NCBI RefSeq assembly: GCF_029873635.1
Contig: NC_080422.1
Span: 15,345,936-15,409,935 of the forward strand
Source: Malania oleifera
Lineage: Eukaryota; Streptophyta; Magnoliopsida; Santalales; Ximeniaceae
Direction: 5' to 3'
Length of the DNA: 64,000 nucleotides
In this document: in pieces, positions 35,029 through 47,158 of the stretch
Layout: the number at the start of each line of letters is the position of its first letter
How positions within the stretch are numbered: the first letter of the stretch is position 1
Program-made: the position numbers and the translations under genes
The notes under the pieces: generated by a model
Databases searched by the model: none
Told to the model about the DNA's origin: nothing
Seen by the model: the letters and a program-made list of their open reading frames with translations, nothing else

Positions 35029-35889
35029 CTACACATTTTTCGTCCTCACCCAATCAACCATAACTTCAATCTTGCTAGGACCAACTAATATATCATCCCT
35101 AATAACCACATGACCTAAGAATGCAATCTGACTCAACCAGAATTCACACTTCTTTAGTTTAGCATACAACTTCTTCTCCTGCAGAATCTGTAATACTAAC
35201 CTAAAATGTACCATGTGCTTTTCCGTACTCCTAGAGTATTCCAAAATATCGTCAATGAATACCACCACGAATCTATCCAGGTACTTATGGAAAACCTTGT
35301 TCATCAGATCCATGAACACCGTCGGAGCATTTGTCAACTTAAAAGGCATGATTAAGAACTTGTAGTGGCCATATCTAGTTCGGAAAGCTGTCTTTGCTAC
35401 ATCCTCTGATTTGACCCTCAGCTGATGATATCCTGACTGCAAGTCGATCTTCGAAAAGACCCGCGTCCCCTTCAACTGGTCAAAAAGATCATCGATACGA
35501 GGTAAAGGATAGCGATTCTTCACAGTCACCTTGTTAATCTCATGGTAATCAATGCACATCCGCATTGACTCGTCCTTCTTCTTAACAAACAATACTGGAG
35601 CTCCCCAGGGCGAAACACTAGGTTAAATGAATCCCTTGTCCAGTAATTCTTGCAACTACTTCTTCAACTCCCAAAGTTCCACTAGAGCCATCTGGTACAG
35701 AGCCTTAGAGATCGGTGCCTTACCAGGCAGCAACTCTATCGCAAACTCCACCTCACGATCTAGAGGTAAACTTGGTAAATCATTTGGCAACACATTTGGG
35801 AACTCGCTGACCACCCGAATGTTCTCGAGTCTCAACTCACCCCACGTCAGTTCCTGCACACAAGCTAGGTACCCTTGACATCCATCCAA
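35029..35889 (-). pseudogene. Gypsy-2 reverse transcriptase
   Basis: The upstream piece 35656-35889 has VVSEFPNVLPNDLPSLPLDR and KAPISKALYQMA. The main piece 35029-35592 has [80 protein letters not shown] and the catalytic [13 protein letters not shown]. It runs to ECEFWLS-type thumb motifs ([17 protein letters not shown]). Two stops near 35655 and 35625 separate the pieces. The catalytic core is complete. Confidence 0.9.
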
Positions 35890-35899
35890 GAGTAGCCTC

Positions 35900-36463
35900 C
35901 TAGCCTACAATGCTGATAGAATCTGTGGCGCTGAACACACATGATCCCTCAAATTCATACTCCTGCTCCTTAGGAGGTCTGAAAACTACTGCCTTCCTAC
36001 GACAGTCGATCACAGCATAACTTGAGAACAACCAATCCATCCCCAGAATGATATCGAATCCCAACATGTCATATACCACAAAATTCTTTGGTAGCAACTT
36101 CCCCTGAATTATCACCGGGCAGTCTTCCAACATCTTCCTACAGAAAGATACACTCCCAGATGGTGTAGTAACAGATAACACCTCGTTCATGACTTGGGTC
36201 TCAACCCCACACCGTTCCATAAAATTAACAGATATAAAAGAATGAGTTGCACCCGAATCAAACAAAATAGAAGCTTTATTCGAAAACAATAATAAGGTAC
36301 CTGTCACCATGTTCCCTGCATGCTCAGCGTCTTCTGGAGTAAAAGAATATACTCTGGCCCGAGCTGAACTCATCTGAACAGTTCCCCGAGGTATCTGATT
36401 GCTCCATCGGTTCACACTAGATGCAGGCACATCTCGCTTTGGTGCACGACAATCATGAAACAT
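35900..36463 (-). pseudogene. Gypsy-2 aspartic protease
   Basis: Open over the whole retropepsin: GTLLLFSNKASILFDSGATH with catalytic DSG, VTTPSGSVSFCRKMLEDCPV, FVVYDMLGFDIILGMDWLFS and DCRRKAVVFRPPKEQEYEF. It is continuous upstream with the gag zinc knuckle (GHMFHDCRAPKR). Compared with Gypsy-1, the active site is in frame here. Confidence 0.9.
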
Positions 36464-37366
36464 GTGGCCTGACTGGCCACAGTTGTAGCAGTTACCCCCA
36501 AATGACCAGCACTCCCCCTCGTGCCATTTGGTACAATGACCACTAGTCTAGCTCATCTGAGAATCCTGGCGCTCGGTATTCTGACGATAACCCGAGCCCT
36601 TGTTCCTCATCTTCCACGATCCCTGACGAGATCCTGTTTGAGAACTAAAAGGTACTGTCCTCTTCCTCGATTCCTGATCCACTTTATCCTCTTGGATAAC
36701 GGTCTCAATCACCGTGGCCTTATCTACCAACATCGAGAACTCGCGGATCTGAAGCATACCCATTAGTCTGCGAATATCCTTCCTCAAACCCTTCTCAAAC
36801 CTCCGAGTCTTCTCATACTTGCTCGAGATCAAACACGACACAAACCGGGACAACTCTATATACCAAGTTGCATACCCCTGCATCGTCATACTCCCCTGAA
36901 TTAGAGCAGAAAAATCATTCGCCTTCGCATCACGTACAGAAGTTGAGAAGTATCTGTCAAAGAACACCTCCTTGAAATGGCTCCATGACATCTCCTCAGG
37001 ACTGCCCCTCTGCTTCTTCAGAAGATTCACCGCAGTCCACCATCGACCCGCCTCCCTAGATAGCTAGAAGGTAGCATAGAGGACTCGCTGCCTATTCGTG
37101 CAGTGTAGGACCTCCAAGATCCTCTCAGTCTTCTCCATCCAGTCCTCTACTATCGTTGGGTCAGGTCCTTCAGAGAACGTCAGAGGATGCATGCGTGTGA
37201 ACCTCTCAATGGTACACCCCGCAGCAGTAGGAGAGCGCTCGTGTCTCCTTGCACTCTGCCCGATCTCCCGTAACACCTGCCTCGTCAATCCTCGAGGCAC
37301 AGAGGGAGACTCATCACTCTCATTCTCCTCGGAGCCACTTCCTAGGCCATTATCCTTGGGCTCCAT
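36440..37366 (-). pseudogene. Gypsy-2 gag
   Basis: Starts at the ATG at 37366 (MEPKDNGLGSGSEENESDES). The retrotransposon gag domain includes RMHPLTFSEGPDPTIVEDWM, EKTERILEVLHCTNRQRVLY, EEMSWSHFKEVFFDRYFSTS and EKTRRFEKGLRKDIRRLMGM. A basic segment is followed by the CCHC knuckle NCYNCGQSGHMFHDC (about 36444-36490), which binds RNA. A single stop (about 37061) in the middle and one near 36545 interrupt it. Confidence 0.88.
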
Positions 37367-37676
37367 TCTACAACATAATAGGAATCTATCAGTATCCCTA
37401 CAACACATACAGTTAACACAATGATCTACACAAATCGTGTTAACTACTCCCTGCCAGGTCCAGGTCTATCCTATCACACTGACATGAAAGTCATCAATGA
37501 TCTACCCTGCTTTTACTAGAAATATCATTCCAAGAAAAACACGGAATATCATCGACAAATCTCAATCTAGCAACTGAACAACCCTCAACCAACTCTACCC
37601 ATGTCCAACATCCTATACTCTGGTATGTACTCTCAGCTAAGCCTAACCAAGTCTACAAGATCTAACAACCTAGTTA

Positions 37677-37688
37677 GCTCTGATACCA
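37677..37688 (-). other. Gypsy-2 primer-binding site (tRNA-iMet)
   Basis: Plus strand gctctgatacca, that is TGGTATCAGAGC on the minus strand, 3 bases from the 5' LTR. Confidence 0.92.
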
Positions 37689-37691
37689 AGC

Positions 37692-39528
37692 TATCACGCC
37701 CCGAACCCAGAAATGGGACCCAGGGGTGAAAATGTAATCTAACATGTCCTTATATTATACAAATCATCCACAGATACAGTGCAAAGGATGAGGGTCTGAC
37801 CCCGTGAGGTTTTCAAGCACCCTAAACACATCCAAACACATCCATATACACAGCGAAAAAAGGTCGTTCTATATATAAATACAATACCATACCAGAGTCT
37901 ATACAAGAGTAGAATAGGCTCTATCATACAACGTACAACTGGGTGCCCAACACATCCCAAAATGGCAACCCGTCAAAACACAATCCTAGCACTTGCCCAA
38001 GCGATAACCGCAGTACACTGGCCACTACGCTCCCTACACTAGGACACTAGTTTCGGTTACTTGAAGGACCTTTAAAAATGTACGTACAGTAGGGGTGAGA
38101 CACCTCTCAATAAGGAAGAACATAGGTTATATCTGTGTGTGACATTTGAGTATTATAATGATGCAACATACACGCAGTTAAATGCAGTCTAGTACTAATT
38201 TCACAACAGTGCATACAAGCACACACACACACACACATAATCAACAGTCTCGGTGTCGTCACACCCATCAGCCCAAAGCCAGCTCGCGACATACGGCGTT
38301 GGCCCGCAGCCAACTCGCATAACACAGCGCCACTGGCACATGGCTAGTCCTCGACTCCCATGGCATCGTACCGGCACTAACTGGTGAATCCACACCCTTC
38401 GACCTGATTTTCCAGAATAGGCTCATGCCCTTGGATATAGAGCTAGACCTCTGCCAATCTATGGCCAGCGATTTCATACGCCCTCAGGTATAGAGTCGGA
38501 CACTCTCAGTACTTGGAACAATTCGGAACCGCATTCTTACTAGCGTTTCAACATATCACACACATATGCATGCTCATATAACCAAACAAACCACACCCAT
38601 TTGGTAATATAAAATCATGGTTTTCCAAACATATACAGTTTAAAACAAGTCAAGGCATGACCATCCCAATAACATAGTATAAATCAACACACTTGGTTTC
38701 TAACAAAACCAAGGATATAGCCCGTCACCCCCTTTTTCCCAAAACTGTAATCATGAAAAACTCATAGTTTTCCCCATTAGATTCCCCCAAATGAGTAGCT
38801 TAAACACACACAAGACCGTGAACCACAGTTCTACCAAGTCTAATTTCAAAAATAACTGATATAAACACAATTCCCCTTACCTTTTCCCCGAATAGCAAAT
38901 CCCGAACTCCAAGGCCCCTAAACAGCGAACCGAGTTCCAAAACCTACAAATCATAGTACAAAATATACTCACAAGACTGTTCTCTACTAAACTACTAGAT
39001 CAAAATTGAAAACCGAGCCTTACCTTGATTTTTCGCCAAAACCCGAAAATCTCTGAAACGGGATTCCGATTCGTAGAACTTGTAGAGAATCCTTCCAAGA
39101 TCCTCGTGGTAACTTCAGATTCACGATTCTAACGATGATCGAAAAAGAAATCTAGAGAGAGGAAGTGTAGGGAGAGTTCTAAAGAGAGAGAGAGAGAGAA
39201 GATATTTAGTTTTCTTAGCTTGGAAGTAATGAAATTTGATATTTATAACCCTTTGACCTGGGCAAACTCGTCGACAAGATGGTGTCCTCGTCGATGAGGC
39301 TCTATAGTCCTCTCGTCGACGAGACAGAGGATTCATTGACGAATCCTGATATCACCGGTTCCCGAAACTCCTCGGCTTCTCCTCGTCGACGAGCCTCTGA
39401 ATTTCGTTGACGAGAGATGCATGGCCTTTGTCAAAGAACTCTGGCTTCGTCGATGAAGCCTGTTCAAATACCAATTTTACCCCTCTATTAATTATTTAAA
39501 CCCATCTATCACGGTTCAGGTTCTTACA
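37692..39528 (-). repeat. Gypsy-2 5' LTR
   Basis: Collinear with 18145-19955; the outer TG has become TA at 37692. It carries the TATA box at plus 39240-39247 (minus strand), a short (GA)n near 39182-39199, a (CA)n near 38220-38236, and the CTCGTCGACGAG dyads at about 39255-39465. Confidence 0.92.
39255..39465. promoter_or_regulatory. U3 cluster of CTCGTCGACGAG dyads (Gypsy-2 5' LTR)
   Basis: The same array as in the 3' LTR. Two sites that are decayed there are perfect here (ctcgtcgacgag near 39313 and 39384), while others are worse (cctttgtcaaagaac). The array sits upstream of the minus-strand TATA box. Confidence 0.7.
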
Positions 39529-39632
39529 AAATTTTTAGAAAAGAAATTAGTAAATGGTTATATAAGTTTGTTTCTAAAATTAATTAACAGTTGGCACAAG
39601 GTGTGCAAATCACTAGTATTGGTTTACCAACA

Positions 39633-41794
39633 TGTTAACCTTATAGGTCACGACCAGTTTTGTTTATGACAAATACTCATTATATATCTAATGGGTGTTT
39701 GAGATTATGTGCAAGAACCTAAATTGTCAAGATGTTAATGCACATGGAAGAAAGTGAAGATTGAAGACCCAGTTTTAATGTGTTGTAATATGTTTTGTTT
39801 ATGCTAAAGGGTCTGTAATAGTAATTAGGACTTCTTCTTATAATAATCACACCCTACATGCATGGTCTAATAGGTAAGCTCAGACTAAAATATAATTGAA
39901 ACAGGACCTAGAAAAGACCTTAGGACACTCACCATTGCACTTGTATGTGTTAGACACTTGAATAGGGTGATTGTGGAGTAAAATAGGACCGAATTGCACA
40001 AAATGTGCACCTTTGGTCGACCGACCTATACAGGTCATTTTGCCCCTAGTCGATTGAACTCGGTCTGGGTCAATCGGTTGACCACAATCCGGTCGATCGA
40101 ACTTCTGAAGCTCATTTGACCCCGGTCGAACGAACCTTCTTAAAGTCAACATTTTGACTTCTTGGTCGACCAAGAGAAATTTGTATACCACCAACCTGGT
40201 CGACCGATAGGCTTAGTTCAAAATGACCCTGGTTGACCGAACCTCGCAAAATTGAAAAAATTGCCTCAGACATACATATCCAGTCAACCGACCTAGGCAG
40301 TTCATTTTTGGCCCGGTCAACCGAACCATATGTACTTGGGTCTATCGAAAGTGTTATAGTTGATCGGTGCTCTCGGGTTGCCCTGCATTTTTACCGTGGT
40401 TAACTATTTTTTAACAGGGTTAAAATAACTAAATGTCATTAAAACTTTTCTAATAAACCCAATCTTGTCCCTAACGGTTATAATTTCAGGGGAGTCTATA
40501 TATACCCCTTCATTTGGGAAAATTACAAACAAGATTAGCAAACCCAATTAAAAATTCTCTCTTAAGCCAAAAATTTTCTACTACTCATTTTCTTACTCCA
40601 ATCACTCATACGTACCCTCTGTTTAAAGTTGATTAAGTGTTTGTGTTGATCGGTTTGCTCTCCCATCTTTGTTTGATTGAATCGATTTTATTGAGAGCTA
40701 AACCTAAGTGTTCTTAGGGGACTTTGTTAATAATTCTCTCCTAAGAAGACTTGTATTAAACTTCTGAGTATTGCACATTCGTTGTAATATCTTAGGTAGT
40801 TTGTATTTGTTTTTGGATAGCAAAAACTTTTTCAAAACATTCTCAAATATCTTGGGTGATTTATCTTGATATACTTTTGAAAAGATATTTGTTTATGTGG
40901 TAAAATATTTGTTGCAATATTCATTGATTTATATATCATTTTCTGAATACAAAGATTAAACTCGTTTTGCAAACGAAACACATACATTAATTAAGCTTTA
41001 TATGATTGAGAAAATCTACTGGTAGAAATATATGAAGTTAGACTGATATCTTTGTTTGAGCATTTAGATTGAACATCTTGTAATACAAATATCATACTGG
41101 TTTGCACTCTTACGCACTGATTACATTGATAGCAACTATTTAGTTGAGAGCATATATTAAACCACATTGAGCTTACATATTAAATCATTCTGTGGTGTAT
41201 GTGATTGCGTGTAACTGGGTACACATCTGCTTTACTTGAAAGCATAATCACTGTACCAATCTCATTGATTGTGAACATACTGTTATATTTCCAGGCACGG
41301 ACCTGAAAAGGGAGACTAGCCCTTTGAAATAGTAACGGATTGACTTAGACCCGGTCAGGAAAGTTAAGTGCACCGTCCTGTTAAGGTGTAGGTTGAGATC
41401 AGCCCCACTAATTGACCTGGTTGTAAAGGTTGAGGTCAGCCTTATGGTAATTGACCTGGTTGTAATTGGTGCCGCTCCACCCGTTAAGTGAGCCTTTAGT
41501 GGAATCCTCGGGCTGCGAGCTAGAGGCGGGGACGTAGGCACAGTTGGCCTAACCCCGATAACATATCGTGTGCTTTATTTATATTTCTGCACTTTATACT
41601 TATTATACATGTATGTTATGGTGTGAAATGATGCACTTGATTTAAATTTCTGTACATTATATTATTGGCACATTTGGAATTGCATAAAAAGACCCTAGAT
41701 TGTATTATACGGGTATTTCGTTTAACCTAGGAGATAAAATTTTAAAATTCCAATTCACCCCCCCCCCCCTCTTGGGAATACACTAATTCTAACA
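39633..41794 (+). mobile_element. Copia-type solo LTR (solo LTR D)
   Basis: TGTTAACC ... TTCTAACA with the perfect TSD caaca at 39628-39632 and 41795-41799. The ending 'ccaattcacc(c)n cttgggaatacac' is the classic Sirevirus-like copia LTR end. A TATATATA at 40497-40504 lies downstream of a cluster of GGTCGACCGA-type dyads (40010-40375). No internal region remains. Confidence 0.85.
40010..40375. promoter_or_regulatory. U3 cluster of GGTCGACCGA dyads (solo LTR D)
   Basis: About ten perfect or decayed copies (ggtcgaccgac, ggtcgatcgaac, ggttgaccgaac, ggtcaaccgaac) lie within 370 bases, upstream of the TATA box. Decayed copies contain the W-box core TTGACC, but this may be a by-product of C-to-T change in the palindrome. 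Confidence 0.65.
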
Positions 41795-41799
41795 CAACA

Positions 41800-43230
41800 A
41801 ATCATAATTAACTATTGACAAAATCCAAAAAACTATTGTAAAAATTGATTAAAATGCTCTTATAGGTTTTTCGGTGACAAAATTTTGAAACCCAAAAAAA
41901 AAAAAAAATTGGTGCTAAACCTTTTTCCATTGTGCATCAATAATAACAAAATTAATATTTTATAATGTTCGAATACTTTAACCCTATGTTTGGAGAGATC
42001 TTGAATTTGGGTTTGTATTGGATTCAAAATTGTAATATAAATTTGTGCTAAAATTTGTCCAAATCAAATCATCCATGCATCCAAATATAACATAAAAATG
42101 TACTGCCTAATTTTCTTATATAAATAAAAAAATTAAAATTAATATTCCAAAAGTATCATCTATAATTCATAAAATTTCAAAAGGAAAAATGGTAGAAGGA
42201 TATAATACACACACACACACACACAAACACACACCACATACACATACATTACTTTTCTCTTTGGGGTAACAAGTAATTATTATTGGCATATTAAGGGTCT
42301 ATTTGGATCAATGATTTGACGTGGGGAAAGGAAAATAAAGAGGAAACTTATTTTCCCTTATATTTTCCTTCACTACCAGAAATTATCAAAAATAAAAGTT
42401 TATTTAAATATGACTAAAAATTATTAAAAAAAACTAACTATTATGATGTGTGAAATCAAATTTTTGTTTATAAATTTATATATTTCTCCTTTTTTTCTCA
42501 TTTTCCTTGATAACCAAAAATGAAAATGAGGATTCTTCGACATTTTGCCTTTAAAGTCGAAGTAGTTACTAACTCATGTCTCCCTTAGGATTGATGTTGA
42601 AATGTTGAAGCGTCTAGCCCAAAGGAGCACTTGGATCATTGAAATATGAGAAGAAGTATCCTCTCTAGCTTCCCGAGTTGAAATTGTTGTACCCTCCACA
42701 TCCTCCAAGACCCCTTCACTTCAAGTTCCTTCCTATCAAATTGGATTATACGTTTTGGCGATGTTACTTGTCTAAAAAGTCTACTAGGTGATCGAAATTG
42801 CTCACATGTTATTTGATTTGATACATTTCAATCAATAATATTAGTGAATTGGGTGATACGGTAAGAGAAGGACTCGAAAGCTCGATAAAGAATCAATTTT
42901 TTGCTTCATTGACATAATGTATTTTGAAAACTATTGCTACTAAAAATCAAATGGTTTTTGTGAATCATCCTTCTTTTCTGACCACTTGAAAAGAACCAAA
43001 CGTAAATAGCTTGGAGGATCCAGGGCTTTTATGCAAGGGTTTTAATCATGGTTTTATAACTATTTCCCCTTATGAATGTGCATATTGTTTTTAGCATGTT
43101 AGTTATGCAAGGATGTTAATGGTGGTTTTGTAATGGTATCACCTCATAAATGAGTATATTAATTTTGAGTATATTAATTGCCCCCCTCCCCCTTACTCTC
43201 AAATTTTTTAAACAAGTTTCTTTTTATTCG
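41800..43230. other. AT-rich DNA with (CA)n; possible TE debris
   Basis: A (CA)n microsatellite lies at about 42209-42240. A segment at 42295-42540 begins 'gggtctatttggatcaatg', reminiscent of a MITE end, but I see no clear partner. 42540-43000 has short protein-like phrases without a stable frame. No gene can be supported. The right part may include the remnant 3' end of the Tat element that follows. Confidence 0.35.
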
Positions 43231-44280
43231 AGAGTGTTTCGAGGTCTGCTATACAAGCTTTCACATATGTAATTCGAGCTAGTTACTAGGCGACCAACTC
43301 AATTTAGGTGTTCTTTGTCGAGCTAGTTATCGTACGAGTTGGCTTTATCTAATCCGGTTGCTTTCTTGTTTGGCTTAATCCGAGCTTGTGGCCTTAGTGT
43401 TCGGATTAGTCTGAGTCGGGTGCTTCCTTGTTTGGCTTAATTCGAGCCGATTCCTACACTATTCGGCTCAAATGGTCGCTTCAACATACAACTCAATCCA
43501 AGCTAGGTGCATGAGCGTTTGACTCAATTCGAGCTGGTATATTCACTGTTAGACTTAATTTGAGTCAATGCCTCCACTGTTCGGCTCAATTCAAGCTAAG
43601 TACGTTAATGTTCATCTTAACCCGAGCCGATACATTCCCTATTTAGCTTAGTCTGAGCCGATATCTTTAATGTTCGACTCAGAAGGTTGTTTCAACATAT
43701 GGCCCCAATCCGAATCGATTGCTTTAGTGTCTACCTCAATTCGAGTCGGTTATTTGTCATTTGGCTCAATCTGAGCAGGGCATTTCAGTGTTCAGCTTAA
43801 TTAGAGCTGGTTACTTTGTAATTGGGCTCATCTCGAGTTGGGTGTTTTAATGTTCAGCTTAATCAAAGCCAGTTACTTTGTCATTGGGCTCAGAGTGTTC
43901 GGCTCAATTAGAGTCGGTTGCTCCACTATTTGACCCAATCTGAGCTAGTTTCTTCATCTTTTGACTCGATCTGAGCCAATCATTCACAATTGGCTCGATT
44001 TGAACTTCCGAGTTCGGCTCAATCAAAGCCGATTTGTTTATAGTTCGGCTCAATCCGCACCGATTCCTGCATTGTATGGCTGAGTTTCAAGCCGATTTGT
44101 CCATCTTTTTTTCTCAATATGAATCGTGGTGTATGCTTGGTTACCTCACGAGTTGTGCTCATCGATTGGGCATGTCTTGGGTGCCTCATGAGCTGTGCTC
44201 ATCAGCTGGGCTCATCAGCTGGGCCTTTGTAGGTAAGTCATGATCACTATTTGCTTGCCTCATAAGCTATGCTCATCAAT
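43230..44280 (-). repeat. Degenerate 31-bp tandem repeat array in the 3' region of the Tat element
   Basis: Roughly 30 diverged copies of a 31-base unit containing TTCGGCTCAATCCGAGCCGA followed by a variable part of about 11 bases. Three neighbouring units at about 43590-43682 are exactly 31 bases apart. From about 44136 the unit changes to 'cctcatgagctgtgctcatc' of about 40 bases, which continues beyond the inserted element at 51555-51640. Tat/Ogre-lineage elements are known to carry tandem repeats in the 3' untranslated region, which fits the position after integrase on the minus strand. Confidence 0.75.
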
Positions 44281-45679
44281 TGGTCAAAATGAGCTTTCAT
44301 AATATTATAATTTCGTAAAATAACATTTAATATTGAAACTTCAAGATTGCATTTAAAATAAATATAAATTTAAAAATTTTTGTATAAAACTTTTAACATC
44401 AACTATAACAGTAAAATTTTATAACTTTACACTGTAACTATTAAATTGAACTTGTTAACTTTAAAGTTGTAATTATAATACTTAATTATATATATGTATA
44501 CTTTTCTTTATACGTTTCCTTCATTTCATCATTTAGACACAAAAATGGTTATGTTCACATAAACATATATTTTTCTTTCAAATCATCAATAGTTTTATAC
44601 ACGTAATTATATGTGTATATACATATACTATAAAAACCTATCTTAGGCCTGTTAATCGTAAGTCATGTTTATCCCCCATGACTAGGTTGTACAGTCCGAA
44701 GACTAGACTTAACTAGCTGGCCGACAAAATTAAATCAATGTACATCATCATTAAGTGAGATTTTCCCTATTAAATCCTGACCCGGAGTTAGGTGTGTACT
44801 CTAGAAAATTCCACTACTATATATAACCACTCTGTAAACAGTATAGGTGCACTATGATCCATTTAAACTTTAGGCTACAGTATTGAACATTTGTAATTTT
44901 CTGTATCCTCCAAGCCATAAGGGGTTTTGAAAACATTTTATTATATAATTTATGCAATTAAAATAATATAATGAAAATCTCATTTTTACTCATATTTTCA
45001 TGAAATATGCAATGTAAAAATAAACTCAAGTCATCTTTACTTATATTTTCGTGAAATATGCAACGTAGAAATAAACTCATGCCACACAATTTTCATGTTA
45101 AAAATATTTTCTTGAATATAAATTAATATTGTAAAATACCTAAGAGGTGTAGATCATTTTTTAACTGGAAAATAAACGTAAGTATATTAAAGATAAAACT
45201 AGTGTAATTAAATATGCGTAAAAATAAATTTTTAAAAAAAATTATGAAAAATACCTAACATAATCAAAATTTACTTACTCTTACTTAACCTTGTAAGATA
45301 GTCACAATGAATATCTCTGAAAATAAGATCAGAAAGAGTGGGTGAGTGAGAATTTTAAGTATAACAAATATTCTCCTTCCACCACTAATTCTTTCACTCA
45401 CTAATCATTCTCTTCCTTTGAAAATTTTTTGTGAAAAATGAAGGTTGGGAACTTCCTATTTATTGAAAAATTTTTGGGAAGAAAATAAAATTTATAAAAG
45501 TGTAGGGAGAGGGGTAAAATTATAATTTTTTAAAAATAAAAAAATGGGCATGGGATGAGATGCATGAGATGAGGATGGGGATACATATGAGGGAAACAAA
45601 AAAAAATGTGAGTGCTTGCTGACACTCCCATTTAATTAGTTTTTAATTAATTTACTTAATAATAATAATAATAATAATA

Positions 45680-45715
<36 letters not shown>

Positions 45716-45922
45716 TTGAAATCATTACATCCTTTGCATCTATTCTGTTTATCCTATTAAATTCCATTTTGACCAAACCGACCTCCACGAAGTGACTGAG
45801 CCGCAATGGTCTCTATGCACTCGCTTAGACAATGTTTTTATTAGACATCAATCATGAAATCAAGGATCCTAACAGAGAAACACTTTCGTGTTGATATTAA
45901 CTTAATGACTATTTTTATTTTA

Positions 45923-45970
<48 letters not shown>

Positions 45971-46005
45971 GTTTTAATCGTATATACATTTTTGGGGTCA
46001 TTACA
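44281..46005 (-). repeat. TE-W 3' LTR (outer part missing)
   Basis: Aligns with 49896-51554 throughout. It holds (TTA)n runs at about 45687-45717 and 45926-45970. The left edge abuts the Tat tandem array directly. Confidence 0.75.
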
Positions 46006-46301
46006 TCCTCCCCTCCCTATGAAAATTTCGTTCTCAAAATTTGTTAATTTAAAATGAGTATTGTATTTGCGCTTTTGGTTTGAAAGATTTGACGAAGTCT
46101 TATTATATGACTAATTTAGTAGAATATTTATCTGTGAGACTAAAGTGAGAATCGTTGGTCTAATAGAAGTTGAAGTGGAAGAACTCAGAAAATGTGAAAA
46201 AGGATTGAACGAAATTTATATGTGTACATATCTCATAAATTACAAAGAAAAAAATAAAATAAAATAAAATCCGGTCCTTCTCCCCCATGTGCGTGCTCAA
46301 A

Positions 46302-47026
46302 TTAAAACCTTAACTCAACATCCACATCTATTGAAATGCTAGTGGTGTCACTGTTATCTGTCTGGGTTCTTTCTTGGCGGCGTTGAACTCTTGCAATGTC
46401 GTTGACATGGGTTGGAAAAAGGAGAGAACGTCTTTTTGTTCGGCAAGGGAGGAAGAGCTGCTCTCTTCCCCTTGTGGCCTTTAGTGGGGATGCTCACAAC
46501 GAGCCATCAGTTGCTCGTACACGAGTCTTATTGGAGCTATTGGCAGTGGTAGAGTATACCAACATCATCATAAATCCTTAGTGTGGTGATTGCGGTGTTG
46601 ACATTGTAAGGGTTAGGGCTCATTGAAGTGATGACAGTTGTAAGCTTTATAGATGGAATATTGCCGATAAGGATGAGGGTACGAGTAGTTAAGAAAATGG
46701 TGGGGGCACTACTTGGGGCGGAAGTGACAGGAGGAGGTAGGATGGATAACTGGTGGGACAGTAGTTGAAGTGGTGGCCTCTTCAACTGATCCTTGCCTAC
46801 GCCTATGGTTTTTGAACCAGAAGCATACATTCTTCGGCTCGATCGGACCATATCGTTGGAGTCGTGCTACAAGTAAGATAGTCCGTTCCACAGAAGGGAG
46901 TTCCGCTTGACTGCTGCGAAAGGCCTCCTCTAGAATCCCCAGTTTTTCCTCATTGGGTTTCCACCTTTGGATTGACGATCTAGTGCTGCTTTCAGCAACC
47001 TAGGGGATTGGGTGATTTGACAACAT
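46302..47026 (-). pseudogene. WOX-like: WUSCHEL-related homeobox (WUS-clade WOX) pseudogene
   Basis: WOX proteins are plant homeodomain regulators of stem-cell and organ initiation. From the ATG at 47026 the frame has a stop at codon 9 (47000-47002), then reads VAESSTRSS and a homeodomain at about 46791-46966: RWKPNEEKLGILEEAF, RLQRYGPIEPKNVCFWFKNH and RRRQG. The helix-3 motif KNVxxWFxNHxxR and the insertion pattern are WOX-specific; IExKNVFYWFQNHKAR is the WUS-clade form. After a frameshift near 46715 another frame carries a degenerate WUS-box-like RSLLFPTH, and the end is SISIDVDVELRF with an EAR-like LxLxF tail. Size (about 240 codons) fits a small WOX such as WOX5/7. A premature stop plus a frameshift indicate a pseudogene. 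Confidence 0.75.
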
Positions 47027-47158
47027 TTTTAGTTAAATAAAGTGAGCAATGAGACAACTAAGAGGAAAGTTGGAAAGAGCTAATCTCTGCGAACTGAAAT
47101 GCGATTGTTCAAGATGGATGAAGGTTGTGATGCTTAAAGTTCGAGAAGGGGGCAGACC

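Larger units (their letters stand above)
18145..39528 (-). mobile_element. Gypsy-2: full-length Ty3-gypsy chromovirus (host of a nested copia)
   Basis: Two LTRs (18145-19955 and 37692-39528) are flanked by the perfect TSD aaatt at 18140-18144 and 39529-39533. On the minus strand the order is 5' LTR, PBS, gag with zinc knuckle, protease, RT, RNase H, integrase (interrupted), chromodomain-like tail, PPT, 3' LTR. Removing the 12.8-kb nested element leaves about 8.6 kb, a normal size for a Tekay-type chromovirus. Reading frames are better preserved than in Gypsy-1, but there are scattered stops. Confidence 0.92.

Noticed and set aside
40010-40375. Array of W-box (TTGACC) WRKY sites
   Set aside because: The TTGACC cores appear mainly where the GGTCGACC palindrome has lost a CpG, so they may be decay products rather than selected WRKY sites.
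42540-43000. Possible copia gag fragment on the plus strand
   Set aside because: Only short phrases such as PIKLDYTFW suggest it. There is no stable frame and no neighbouring pol, so I do not annotate it.
45854-46057. Open frame with a long polytyrosine run
   Set aside because: It is a translated (TTA)n microsatellite in an LTR.
46396-46581. Plus-strand frame over the WOX 3' end
   Set aside because: It is antisense to the WOX C-terminal coding remains and has no features of its own.
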